From the NCBI RefSeq assembly GCF_023703775.1, contig NZ_CP098514.1:682001-746000 (forward strand): a stretch of DNA of 64,000 nucleotides. The letters are read 5' to 3'. Both the position numbers and the translations under genes were made by a program. Source of the stretch: Haloplanus sp. GDY1. Its GTDB lineage: Archaea; Halobacteriota; Halobacteria; Halobacteriales; Haloferacaceae. The notes beneath the pieces are model-generated. The model was not told the DNA's origin and searched no databases. It saw only the letters and a program-made list of their open reading frames with translations. Numbering within the stretch: the first letter of the stretch is position 1; each line of letters opens with the position of its first letter. This document shows positions 16,296 to 24,854 of the stretch, piece by piece.

Positions 16296-18230
16296 CTAGA
16301 GCCGCGCCCGCAGGTCGCTAAAGGGGAGGTCGGCGTCGGCGTCGACGGCGCCCGCGACGGCGTCGGCCGCGCCGAGCAGCCACGCCGCCCGCTCGATCCG
16401 TGACTCCAGGTCGCCGGGGCCGATGCGGAACCGCTCGACCAGGTCCTCGACGCTCGCTCCTTCCGTCCACTCGTACAGCACCCGCGCCGTCTTCACGGCC
16501 GTGAGCCACCCCTCGAAGTCCTCGGCCTCGTTCATCCCCGTCGTGAACTCGTCGGCGTGCCGGCGCGCGAAGTCGTACATGTCCGCCCGCTCGCGGTTGC
16601 CGAGGTAGGTGTCCTGCATGTCCGGCGTGTCACAGACGATTTCGAGCGCCGTCAGCGCCGTCGGCCCGTCCATCCCGGCCGCCGTTTGCAGGCCCGCGAC
16701 GATGCGAGCGCCCGTCTCCGGAGTGACGTACTGCTTCGACACCCGGTCGCCGAGTTCGGTCGCCGACAGCTCCGGGCCGTCGGCGATCATCCCCATCTCC
16801 ACCAGGTCCGCGACGGCCGTGTCGACGACGCCGCCCAGCTCCCGCGTCGGCGTCCCGTGGGCGTAGAAGGTCGCGTCCAGCACGTCGAGGATGCCCTCCC
16901 GGGAGGCGGCGAACGCCGAGGCGACGACCGAGAGGACGTGCGTCCGGAGCGCGTTCGGATCCGCGAGCCGTGACTCGACGTGCTCCGGATCCGCCTCGAC
17001 GTAGCGCTCCCACAGTTCCTCGCGGGTCGTCGCGTCGCCGACCAGCACCGCCTCGCCGTAGGGGTCGAGCCCCGGTCGACCCGCCCGCCCGCACATCTGG
17101 TGGACCTCCAGCGTCGGCAGCCACTCCATCCCGGAGCCGGTGTACCGCTGCTGGTCGCGGATCACCACCCGCCGGGCGGGGACGTTGACGCCGGCCGCGA
17201 GCGTCGGCGTCGCGCAGATGACCCGCAGGTCCCGCTCGCGGAAGGCGCGCTCGACGGCGACCCGGTGGGCGCTCCGCAACCCCGCGTGGTGGAAGGCGAC
17301 GCCGTCCTCGACGCAGTCGGCGAGGCGGCGGCCCGTCTCGGTGCCGTCGAGGCCGCGAACCTCCGCGGCCACGTCTGGCGAGTCGCCCAGCCCCGACTCG
17401 GCGAGGCGTTCCGCGAGCGCCTCGGCCTCGCGCCGCGACCGGACGAACGCGAGGGCCTGCCCGCCGTCGTCGACGGCCCCCGAGACGAGGGCGTCCGTCG
17501 CGTCGGTGGCATCCGCGGGGTCGCCGTCCACCGGCACGTCGAGACTCGCGTCGTCACCGTCGTCGGCCGGCGCCCCCGCGGACGCTCCGGCGTCGAACGT
17601 GACCGACCCCTCGGCGTAGACCCCGGTTCGGAGGTCGACCGGCCGCCACGTCGACTGGACGAGGCGGGCGTCCAGCCAGTCGGCTATCTCGTCGGGGTTG
17701 GCCACCGTCGCCGAGAGCGCGACCACCTGGACGCCCGGCGCGCGTCGCTGGAGCGTCGCGAGCGTCACCTCCAGGGTGGGTCCGCGCCCCGCCGTCCCGA
17801 CGAGGTGTACCTCGTCGACGACGACGCAGGCGAGGTCGGCGATCCAGTCGGCGCCGTTGCGGATGGCCGAGTCCACCTTCTCGCTCGTCGCGACGACGAC
17901 GTCGTGCTCGCCGAGGTCCTCGGCGGACTGGTCGACGTCGCCGGTGGAGATACCGACGCTCACGTCCGGCAGTTCGGAGAACGTCTCGTACTTCTCGCGG
18001 GCGAGCGCCCGGAGCGGGACGATGTAGAGGCCGGGACCGTCCGCGGTCAGCATCGCGAGCGAGGCGACGAACGTCTTGCCGCTGGCGGTCGGCACGGCGG
18101 CGACGAGGCGTTCGCCCTCCGTCACGCCCGCCTCGACCGCCGCGGCCTGTGGCGGGTAGAGGTCGTCGATCCCCCGTGACTCGAAGTGCTCGATCACCGA
18201 CGACGACAGGGGGAGGTCCCGGACACGCAT
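16296..18230 (-). CDS. Ski2-family superfamily 2 helicase (Hel308-like)
   Basis: A 644-residue ATP-dependent helicase. Motif Q region LYPPQAAAVEAG, Walker A VPTASGKTF (about 45-53), Ia PLRALAREKYE, II VVDEVHLVG (DEVH), III ALSATVANPDEI, IV FVRSRREAEAL, V GVNVPARRVVIRD and VI HQMCGRAGRPG are all present. After the RecA domains come the winged helix and ratchet-like helical domains. A Gly/Asp-rich insert (about 215-250) interrupts the linker. It is shorter than canonical archaeal Hel308 (about 700-800 residues), like the second Hel308-type paralogue of haloarchaea. Role in replication-fork or repair processing is inferred from the family. Confidence 0.9.
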   Translation of the reverse strand: MRVRDLPLSSSVIEHFESRGIDDLYPPQAAAVEAGVTEGERLVAAVPTASGKTFVASLAMLTADGPGLYIVPLRALAREKYETFSELPDVSVGISTGDVDQSAEDLGEHDVVVATSEKVDSAIRNGADWIADLACVVVDEVHLVGTAGRGPTLEVTLATLQRRAPGVQVVALSATVANPDEIADWLDARLVQSTWRPVDLRTGVYAEGSVTFDAGASAGAPADDGDDASLDVPVDGDPADATDATDALVSGAVDDGGQALAFVRSRREAEALAERLAESGLGDSPDVAAEVRGLDGTETGRRLADCVEDGVAFHHAGLRSAHRVAVERAFRERDLRVICATPTLAAGVNVPARRVVIRDQQRYTGSGMEWLPTLEVHQMCGRAGRPGLDPYGEAVLVGDATTREELWERYVEADPEHVESRLADPNALRTHVLSVVASAFAASREGILDVLDATFYAHGTPTRELGGVVDTAVADLVEMGMIADGPELSATELGDRVSKQYVTPETGARIVAGLQTAAGMDGPTALTALEIVCDTPDMQDTYLGNRERADMYDFARRHADEFTTGMNEAEDFEGWLTAVKTARVLYEWTEGASVEDLVERFRIGPGDLESRIERAAWLLGAADAVAGAVDADADLPFSDLRARL

Positions 18231-18279
18231 CGGGTAGGTGTGGGTCGTCCCGCTACTTGACCCCTCGCCCGACCGGCGG

Positions 18280-19602
18280 TCAGCGTTCGGGGAGCGTTTC
18301 CGAGCCGTCGGCGCCGAGCAGGCGGTCCCTGAGCGTGCCGTCCTCGTCGTCCGGCTCGGCGAGGAGGCCGCGATCCCGGAGTTCCGGCACCAGGTAGGTC
18401 GCCACGTCGTCGAACGTCCGCGGCACGAACGGGGCCATGACGACGAACCCGTCGGCGCCCGCCGCCCCCCACCGTTCGAGTTCGTCGGCCACGGACGCCG
18501 GCGTCCCGACGAGTTCCGCGGTCGGATAGCGGGCGTACCGGACGGCCGCGTCGCGGACGGTCCACTCCCGGTCGTCGTCGAGGAAGGCCGACAACACGCC
18601 CCGGATCCCCTCGACGTCGACGTCGCGGAGCGGCGCGTCGAGGTCGTACTGCCCGTAGTCGTGGTTCAGGTGGTTCGAGAGCCGAACCAGCCCCGTCTCC
18701 GGTTCGATGGCGTCGAGTACCCGGTCGTGGAGCGCCCGGGCCTCCGCCTCGGTCGGCGCCACGTACGGCGTGACGGCCGGGTAGAGGTTGTACGGTGCCG
18801 TCCGGCCGACGGCCGAGGCGCGCTCCGCGACGTCGTCGACGTAGCGCTCGAACCCCGCCAGAGAGAGGTGAAAGGAGAACAGCGCCTCGGCGTGTCGCAC
18901 TCCGAACTCCCGCCCCCGGTCGGACTGGCCGGCCTGAAAGAGCACCGGCGTTCGCTGCGGCGTCGGCGCACACATGTGCGGACCGGGCACCTCGAAGTAC
19001 TCACCCTCGAAATCCACGAACGAAACCCCCGACGGGTCGGCGTACACGTCCGCGTCGGCGTCTTCGCGAACCGCGCCGTCGGCCCAACTGTCTTCCCAGA
19101 GCCGCCGGCAGACCGTCACGTGTTCGGCGGCCCGGTCGTAGCGCTCGTCGTGCGGGACGTACTCCCCGACCACGTTCTCGAACTCCAGCGACCCCGACGA
19201 GGTCACGACGTTCCACCCGAGGCGGCCGTCGGAGAGGGCGTCGACGGTCGAGAACTTCTTCGCCAGCAGATACGGCGGGTAGAACGACGTCGAGGCCGTC
19301 ACGACGAGGCCGAGGGAGTCCGTCGCCGCCGCGAGCGCCGACAGCAACGGGATCGGGTCGTTCTCCGGCACCTGTTCGCCCCGCCGAATCGTCGGATCGA
19401 TCCGCCCCCGGTACTGGTCGGCGACGTTGTACGCGTCAGCGAAAAACAGGGCGTCGAACCCGCCGCGTTCCAGCCGAGAGGCGAGGTCCGTCCAGAAGTC
19501 GAGGTCCGTGTACCCGCGTGACTGACCGTGGTCCGGCGCTCGCCACGCGTCCTCGACCGTCGGCGAGTGACTGCAGTTCGTGTATGCGATCAGGTCGAAC
19601 AT
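18280..19602 (-). CDS. LLM-class flavin-dependent monooxygenase (NtaA/SnaA/DszA/DmoA family)
   Basis: A 440-residue TIM-barrel monooxygenase using reduced flavin. Family features include FWTDLASRLERGGFDALFFA near residue 35, VVTASTSFYPPYLLAKKFST, LSDGRLGWNVVTSSGSLEFE, HVTVCRRLWEDSW and RTPVLFQAGQSDRGREF. Characterised relatives oxidise nitrilotriacetate, pristinamycin, dibenzothiophene sulfone or dimethyl sulfide. The start ATG 19602 has a TATA-like ACTATACT about 33-41 nt upstream. It is divergent from a BCCT transporter with a 21-bp dyad between them, suggesting that uptake and oxidation of one compound are coregulated (inference). Confidence 0.9.
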   Translation of the reverse strand: MFDLIAYTNCSHSPTVEDAWRAPDHGQSRGYTDLDFWTDLASRLERGGFDALFFADAYNVADQYRGRIDPTIRRGEQVPENDPIPLLSALAAATDSLGLVVTASTSFYPPYLLAKKFSTVDALSDGRLGWNVVTSSGSLEFENVVGEYVPHDERYDRAAEHVTVCRRLWEDSWADGAVREDADADVYADPSGVSFVDFEGEYFEVPGPHMCAPTPQRTPVLFQAGQSDRGREFGVRHAEALFSFHLSLAGFERYVDDVAERASAVGRTAPYNLYPAVTPYVAPTEAEARALHDRVLDAIEPETGLVRLSNHLNHDYGQYDLDAPLRDVDVEGIRGVLSAFLDDDREWTVRDAAVRYARYPTAELVGTPASVADELERWGAAGADGFVVMAPFVPRTFDDVATYLVPELRDRGLLAEPDDEDGTLRDRLLGADGSETLPER

Positions 19603-19658
19603 GAACCGACTGTCTCCCGTTCCGACTGAGAGCAGTATAGTCGTTTCGACACTCGATA

Positions 19659-19679
19659 TCGAAGAAAAATAATTTTCGA
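19659..19679. promoter_or_regulatory. 21-bp AT-rich dyad between the monooxygenase and BCCT genes
   Basis: Outer arms TCGAA (19659-19663) and TTCGA (19675-19679), with inner AAAA and TTTT, form a near-palindrome in an AT-rich island between divergent genes. It lies between the two candidate promoters and could serve both. Confidence 0.45.
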
Positions 19680-19738
19680 AAGAGCGAATTGGAAAGGATT
19701 ATTAGGTTATGGGGGCGTGTCGCGGTAACTCCGCTCAC

Positions 19739-21304
19739 ATGGCCCGACGCGACGCGTGGTTCGGCCTCGAAGACGCATCGACGCCGGAACGGGTGCTGTT
19801 CGTGACGACGGCGGCGTTCGCCGTGGCGCTCTCCGTCGCCGGCATCCGGTATCCGGACGCGGTCGGACGGACGCTCGACGCGAGTTTCTCGTTCGTGCTG
19901 GAACGCTTCGGCTGGTGGTTCATCCTGCTCAGTTTCCTGCTGAGCGTCGGCGTCACCGGCTTCTGTCTCTCGCGATACGGTCGCCGGCGCATCGGCGGCC
20001 CGGACGCCGACCCCGAGTTCGGACTCCTCGGTTGGCTCTCGATGGTGTTCACCGTCGGCTACTCGATTTCGGTGCTGTTCTGGGGCGTCGCCGAACCCGT
20101 CCTGATCGCCTCGGACCCGCCGTCGCCCGCCCCCGTGGCCGGCGCCCCGACCGAATCGCTAGCGCTCGCGTTCATGTTCATGCACGACATCCTCCCGGGA
20201 CTCGTCGCGTGGTACCTCCCCTTCGCCGTGGCGTTCGGCCTGATCGTCTGGCGCGAGGAGTCCTGGAAGGTGAGCGACGTCTTGACGCCGCTACTCGACC
20301 GCTCGCGCTACGGAGCGGTGTACTGGCTCGTCGACTTCGTGTCGCTGGTCGCCATCGTCGGCGGCCTCGCCACCTCGCTTGGCTTCATCGGCCGCCAGCT
20401 CTCGGCGGTCGCCGGCGTGATATACGGCGTCGAGTCCCGGGCGGTCACGCTCGGCCTCTTCGCCGTCGTCGCCGCCATCTTCGTCGCCGACGTGTGGGCC
20501 GGGCTCCGGCGCGGGATCCGCAACGCGGCGCTCGTCGCCGTCGCCGCGAACCTGCTGTTGACCGTCGCACTCCTGGTCGTCGGTCCGACGCTGTTCATCA
20601 CCGAACTCGGCCTGGACGCGATGGGCGTGTGGCTCGGCAACCTCCCCCGGTTGATGCTGTACACCGCTCCCGTGACCTCGGGGAGCTTCCCACAGCAGTG
20701 GACGAGCTTCTGGTGGGCGTGGTGGGCGGCGTGGGGCATCTTCGTCGGTAGCTTCGTCGCCCGGGTCTCCAAGGGCCGAACCGTCCGCCAGATGTTCGTC
20801 GGTCTCTGTGTCGCCCCCGTCTCCCTCCTCGTCTTCCAGCACAGCGTCCTCGGCGGCCTGGCGCTCGCTCCCGGGCACAGGGCGACCGTCGAGGCGGCGC
20901 TCCGGGACGGCGGCAACGCGGCCGCGCTGGGCGCGGCGCTCCGGACGGTGCCCTACACCGACGCGGTCGCCGCCCTCGCCGTCGTCGCGCTGGTCGGCTA
21001 CATCGTCACGTCGCTGGACTCGGCGGTGTACATGCTCGCCGCCATCAACCTCGGCGACCGGGAGCCCAACGCGCGAAACCGGGCCGCGTGGGGGCTGCTC
21101 ATGGTCGGCGTGGGCGTGATGACGACGTTCGTCGGCGGCGGGACGCGCGTCCTCGAATCCTTCTCCACGACGTTCGCGCTGCCCTTTACCCTCCTCTATC
21201 TCGTCGCCCTCCTCGCCCTCTTCGTCCACGTCCGCGAGACGAGCGCCCCGACCGACGACCCCCGCCGAGCCGGCGCCCCGAGCGCCGATCCGGGCGACGA
21301 CTGA
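19739..21304 (+). CDS. BCCT-family transporter (betaine/carnitine/choline type)
   Basis: A 521-residue secondary transporter with about 12 membrane helices. The BCCT signature is clear: WTSFWWAWWAAWGIFVGSFV followed by ARVSKGRTVRQMFVG, and the substrate-region helix GYSISVLFWGVAEPVLIAS. The family imports quaternary amines and sulfonium compounds (glycine betaine, choline, DMSP) with Na+ or H+. I prefer ATG 19739, since TTATTAGG lies about 35 nt upstream; an in-frame ATG at 19709 would add ten residues. C-terminal 25 residues are hydrophilic. Pairing with the LLM monooxygenase suggests catabolism rather than only osmoprotection. Confidence 0.9.
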   Translation: MARRDAWFGLEDASTPERVLFVTTAAFAVALSVAGIRYPDAVGRTLDASFSFVLERFGWWFILLSFLLSVGVTGFCLSRYGRRRIGGPDADPEFGLLGWLSMVFTVGYSISVLFWGVAEPVLIASDPPSPAPVAGAPTESLALAFMFMHDILPGLVAWYLPFAVAFGLIVWREESWKVSDVLTPLLDRSRYGAVYWLVDFVSLVAIVGGLATSLGFIGRQLSAVAGVIYGVESRAVTLGLFAVVAAIFVADVWAGLRRGIRNAALVAVAANLLLTVALLVVGPTLFITELGLDAMGVWLGNLPRLMLYTAPVTSGSFPQQWTSFWWAWWAAWGIFVGSFVARVSKGRTVRQMFVGLCVAPVSLLVFQHSVLGGLALAPGHRATVEAALRDGGNAAALGAALRTVPYTDAVAALAVVALVGYIVTSLDSAVYMLAAINLGDREPNARNRAAWGLLMVGVGVMTTFVGGGTRVLESFSTTFALPFTLLYLVALLALFVHVRETSAPTDDPRRAGAPSADPGDD

Positions 21305-22453
21305 CTACAGGTAGCCGCCCTCGGCCAGTCGCTCGACGCCCTCCTGCAGTCGCTCCTGGCTCGCGGCGTAGGAGAGGCGGGCGTAGCCGGGCGTGCCGAA
21401 GGCGCTGCCCGGAACCGTGGCGACGTGGGCGTCCTCGATGGCGCCCTCGCACCAGGCCTGATCGTCCGCGTCGACGGGGAGCATCATGTAGAAGGCGCCG
21501 TCGCCGACGGGGACGTCGACGCCGTGGTCCGCGAAGAGGTCGGCGAGCATGTCCCGGCGCTCGCGGAAGGCCTCGCGCATCTCGCCCACCGCCTCGTCGG
21601 TGTTGCGCAGCGCCTCGATCCCCGCGTTCTGGACGAAGTTGACCGCACACGACACCGAGTGAGACTGGATCTTCCCCGCCTGTGAGACGAACTCCTCGGG
21701 CGCACAGAAGTAGCCGAGCCGCCAGCCCGTCATCGCGTAGGCCTTCGAGAAGCCGTTGACCGTGATGGTTCGGTCGGCCATCCCGTCCAGGGAGCCGAGG
21801 CTGGTCTGCTCGACGCCGTACGTGATCTCGTCGTACATCTCGTCGGAGACGACGGTCAGGTCGTGTTCGACCGCCAGGTCGCGGACGCCCTCCAGCGCGG
21901 CGTCGGAGTAGACGGCGCCCGTCGGGTTCGACGGCGAGTTGACGACGAGGAGTTCGGTGTCGTCGGACACCGTCTCCGCGAGGTCGTCGAGCGCGGGTTC
22001 GAGCTGGAAGCCGTACGGCGAGAGGTCGACCCGCGAGAGGTCGGCGCCGGCCATCTTCGCCTGCGCCTCGTAGGAGACCCACGCGGGGTCGAGGAGGACC
22101 ACTTCGTCGCCCGCGTCGATCAGGGTGTGGAAGATCTCGTAGAGCGCCTGCTTGCCGCCCGGCGTGACGACCACGTTGCCGGCCGCACAGTCGATGCCGT
22201 CGGCGCGGAGTTTCTCCGCGATGGCCTCCCGGAGTTCCGCGATGCCGTTCGAGGAGGTGTAGCCCGTGTCGCCGACGTCGAGCGACGCCTTGGCGGCCCG
22301 CTTGATGTTGTCCGGCGTGTCGAAGTCGGGTTCGCCGACCGAGAGGTCGACCACGTCGATCCCGTCGGCCTCGAGTTCGTTCGCGAGGTTGCTGATCGCG
22401 AGTGTCGCGCTCGGTTCGACGCGCTCGACGCGCGACGCGAAGTCGAATGTCAT
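21305..22453 (-). CDS. Class I/II PLP-dependent aminotransferase (aspartate-aminotransferase-like)
   Basis: A 382-residue fold-type I aminotransferase. The PLP lysine is in VNGFSKAYAMTGWRLGYF, and the cofactor pocket motifs TPGGKQALYEIFHTLIDAGD and NSPSNPTGAVYSD are intact, as is the C-terminal Arg in PGYARLSYAAS. Substrate could be aspartate, alanine or aromatic amino acids. Its ATG overlaps the stop of ribH (ATGA 22450-22453), so the two are co-translated; no metabolic link between them is obvious. Confidence 0.9.
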   Translation of the reverse strand: MTFDFASRVERVEPSATLAISNLANELEADGIDVVDLSVGEPDFDTPDNIKRAAKASLDVGDTGYTSSNGIAELREAIAEKLRADGIDCAAGNVVVTPGGKQALYEIFHTLIDAGDEVVLLDPAWVSYEAQAKMAGADLSRVDLSPYGFQLEPALDDLAETVSDDTELLVVNSPSNPTGAVYSDAALEGVRDLAVEHDLTVVSDEMYDEITYGVEQTSLGSLDGMADRTITVNGFSKAYAMTGWRLGYFCAPEEFVSQAGKIQSHSVSCAVNFVQNAGIEALRNTDEAVGEMREAFRERRDMLADLFADHGVDVPVGDGAFYMMLPVDADDQAWCEGAIEDAHVATVPGSAFGTPGYARLSYAASQERLQEGVERLAEGGYL

Positions 22454-22854
22454 GGTAGCGTGCGTACCAACTCGACGGCCGCGTTTACCGCTTCCGCTCC
22501 CTTCTCGACGCGCTCTCGGGCCTCGGCTCCGCTCATTCCCGGCCCGCTCACGCCGAACGTGACGGGCGTGTCGCGGTCGAGGCTCACGCGCGTCAGCGCC
22601 TGCGCCGTCGCGTCGCCGATCACCCGGTCGTGGTCCGTATCGCCGGTGACGATGGCGCCGACGACCGCCACCGCGTCGACGTCGTCGCGCCGCGCGAGCC
22701 GGTCGGCCGCGAGGGGCGCGTCGTACGTCCCCGGCACGGTCAGTTCCGCGCCCACCTCGGCGCCGGCCGCCGCGGCCGCGTCCCGCGCTTCCTCCGCCAT
22801 CGACTCGGTGACCGACGCGTTGAACTGCGCCACCACCAGCCCCAGTGTGACCAT
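22450..22854 (-). CDS. ribH: 6,7-dimethyl-8-ribityllumazine synthase
   Basis: A 134-residue lumazine synthase, the penultimate step of riboflavin synthesis, joining 3,4-dihydroxybutanone 4-phosphate with the ribitylamino-pyrimidine. Visible motifs: LVVAQFNASVTE (substrate loop, residues 5-16), VPGTYDAPLAA, VVGAIVTGDTDHDRVI with the catalytic His, and TPVTFGVSGPG. It normally forms icosahedral or pentameric assemblies. Start ATG 22854 matches the family N-terminus; the open frame upstream is not homologous. Confidence 0.95.
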   Translation of the reverse strand: MVTLGLVVAQFNASVTESMAEEARDAAAAAGAEVGAELTVPGTYDAPLAADRLARRDDVDAVAVVGAIVTGDTDHDRVIGDATAQALTRVSLDRDTPVTFGVSGPGMSGAEARERVEKGAEAVNAAVELVRTLP

Positions 22855-22960
22855 GTGAGTCGCGTCGGTGTGCCGTCGCAAAGGCCTTGCCCTCGCCGCC
22901 CCGGCCGGCGCGTCCGCGAAACCAAAAGGGTTGTTACCGCCGAGACGACAGGGGTTAGCG

Positions 22961-24757
22961 ATGCGTACCGACGGCCGCCGCCGCCGCGCCCTCCAGGCGG
23001 TGCTCGCCATCACCGCCCTCGCCCTCGCCGTCAGGCTCGTCACCCTCGGTGTCCGGATCTTCCACTGGGACGAGGGCCGCGTCGGCTACTGGATCCTCCG
23101 CTATCACGAGACGGGCCAGTACGCCTACCGCCCCATCGTCCACGGTCCCTTCCTCTTTATCGTCAACGACTGGGTGTTCTCCGTCCCCGGCCTCGACGCG
23201 ACGGACTTCAGCGCCCGCCTGATCGTCGCCCTCGTCGGCGGCCTCCTCCCCCTGACCGCGTGGCTCCTGCGTGACCACCTGCGCGACGCCGAGGTGGTCG
23301 CCCTCGCCGTCGTCTTCGCGGTCAACCCGCTGCTCGTCTACTACTCGCGGTTCATGCGCAACGACGTCCTCGTCGGTGCGTTCGCCCTCGCCGCGCTCGC
23401 CCTGTTCGTCCGGGCGCTCGACCGGGGCGACGCCCGCCTCGTCTACCCGGCGGCAGCCGCCTTCGGCCTCGCCTTCACCACCAAGGAGAACGCCGTCGTC
23501 TACCTGCTTTGCTTTCTGGGCGCCGGCGCCCTGCTCGTCGACCACCGCCTCTTTCGGACCGCCCGCTCCGACCGGTCGGTGGTCGACCTCGTCCGCTCGG
23601 AGTGGTGGACGGCCCTCACCTACCGCCTCTCGTCCTGGGGCGGGTCGGTTCGGCGCGGGATCGGACTGACGCTCGCCCACACCGCCGGCGCGCTCGTCGT
23701 CTTCCTCGCCGTCGTCGCCTTCTTCTACGCGCCCCGTCCCGAACTCTGGGAGGCAGTCGCCGCCCCGAGTCGACTCCCCGCAGTCGTCGGAGAGGCCACC
23801 CTCGGCTCGTGGGAGGCCTTCTTCGACCTCTGGGTGGCCGGCAGTCACCAGAACCACGACTACCTGCCCTTCCTCTACGACTACCTCGAAACCCTCCTCT
23901 ACGGCGCGCCGTTCGTCCTCGTCTTCGCCGTCGTCGGGGTCGTCGCCGACGGCTACGGTGCGGTCGACACCGACGTCACCGGCTCGCGGGGGCTCGTCGC
24001 CTTCGCGACCTACTGGGGCGCGGTCAGCGTGATCGGCTACCCGATCGGGACGGACATCCGAGCGCCCTGGGCGGCGGTCCACGCCGTGATCCCGCTGGCC
24101 GTCCCCGCGGCGGTGGGCATCGCCGCCCTCGCCCGACGGGTCCGGGCGGCGGTCGAGCGGACACGCGACGACGCGACCGGCGACCGCCTCGCCGCGTGGA
24201 CGGCCCCGGCGGCGCTCGCGGCGCTCCTGCTCTGTGGAGCCGCGGTCGGCGCCGTCGCGGCCAACGCCACGTACGCCAACAGCGCCGACGACGACGAGGC
24301 CGGGGAGATCATCCAGTGGGCCCAGCCCGAGAACGACCTCAAGGACACGCTGGAACTGGTCCGCGGCGTCGCGCGCGTCAACGACGGCACCGACGTGCTG
24401 TTCGTCGGGACGCACACGCCGGGCGACCCGAGCGACGTGCGGTTCTACGTGCGAAACGAGAGTTCGCTCCGCCAGCCACGGGCCGGCGGGCCGTCCTGGC
24501 ACACCCGCCTCCCGCTGCCCTGGTATCTCGAACGCTACGACGCCGACGTCACGAGCACGCCCCCCGACGACAGGACGCTCGGGGCGAACCCCCCACCGGT
24601 GATCGTCGCCGCGAGCTGGGACGCCGACCGGGTGGGACGACAGCTCTCGGGGTACACCCGCCACCGCCACGACTTCCGGCTCTGGAGCGACGAAATCGTC
24701 GTGTTCGTCGACGAGTCGGCGCTCGAACGGGCGCGCGAGCGGGGGTACGTCGAGTAG
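22961..24757 (+). CDS. Agl23-like multispanning membrane protein (TIGR03663 type)
   Basis: A 598-residue membrane protein with about 10-12 helices and a C-terminal soluble part of about 130 residues. The N-terminal extracellular loop HWDEGRVGYWILRYHETGQY with VHGPFLFIVNDW is the ArnT/PMT-like signature of the TIGR03663 family, called flippase-activity-associated protein Agl23 in archaea. A role in moving or modifying a lipid-linked sugar for N-glycosylation is inferred from the family name and the glycosyltransferase-C-like fold. Start ATG 22961; it is divergent from ribH with no glycosylation genes nearby. Confidence 0.85.
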   Translation: MRTDGRRRRALQAVLAITALALAVRLVTLGVRIFHWDEGRVGYWILRYHETGQYAYRPIVHGPFLFIVNDWVFSVPGLDATDFSARLIVALVGGLLPLTAWLLRDHLRDAEVVALAVVFAVNPLLVYYSRFMRNDVLVGAFALAALALFVRALDRGDARLVYPAAAAFGLAFTTKENAVVYLLCFLGAGALLVDHRLFRTARSDRSVVDLVRSEWWTALTYRLSSWGGSVRRGIGLTLAHTAGALVVFLAVVAFFYAPRPELWEAVAAPSRLPAVVGEATLGSWEAFFDLWVAGSHQNHDYLPFLYDYLETLLYGAPFVLVFAVVGVVADGYGAVDTDVTGSRGLVAFATYWGAVSVIGYPIGTDIRAPWAAVHAVIPLAVPAAVGIAALARRVRAAVERTRDDATGDRLAAWTAPAALAALLLCGAAVGAVAANATYANSADDDEAGEIIQWAQPENDLKDTLELVRGVARVNDGTDVLFVGTHTPGDPSDVRFYVRNESSLRQPRAGGPSWHTRLPLPWYLERYDADVTSTPPDDRTLGANPPPVIVAASWDADRVGRQLSGYTRHRHDFRLWSDEIVVFVDESALERARERGYVE

Positions 24758-24854
24758 TCGGCCGCCGTGCCCCTCCGGGAGGGTCGGCCACCCCACCGGT
24801 CGACGCCGGCCACGACCGTGGGACTAAAACCCTCGCCCCACCGAACCGTGAGAC

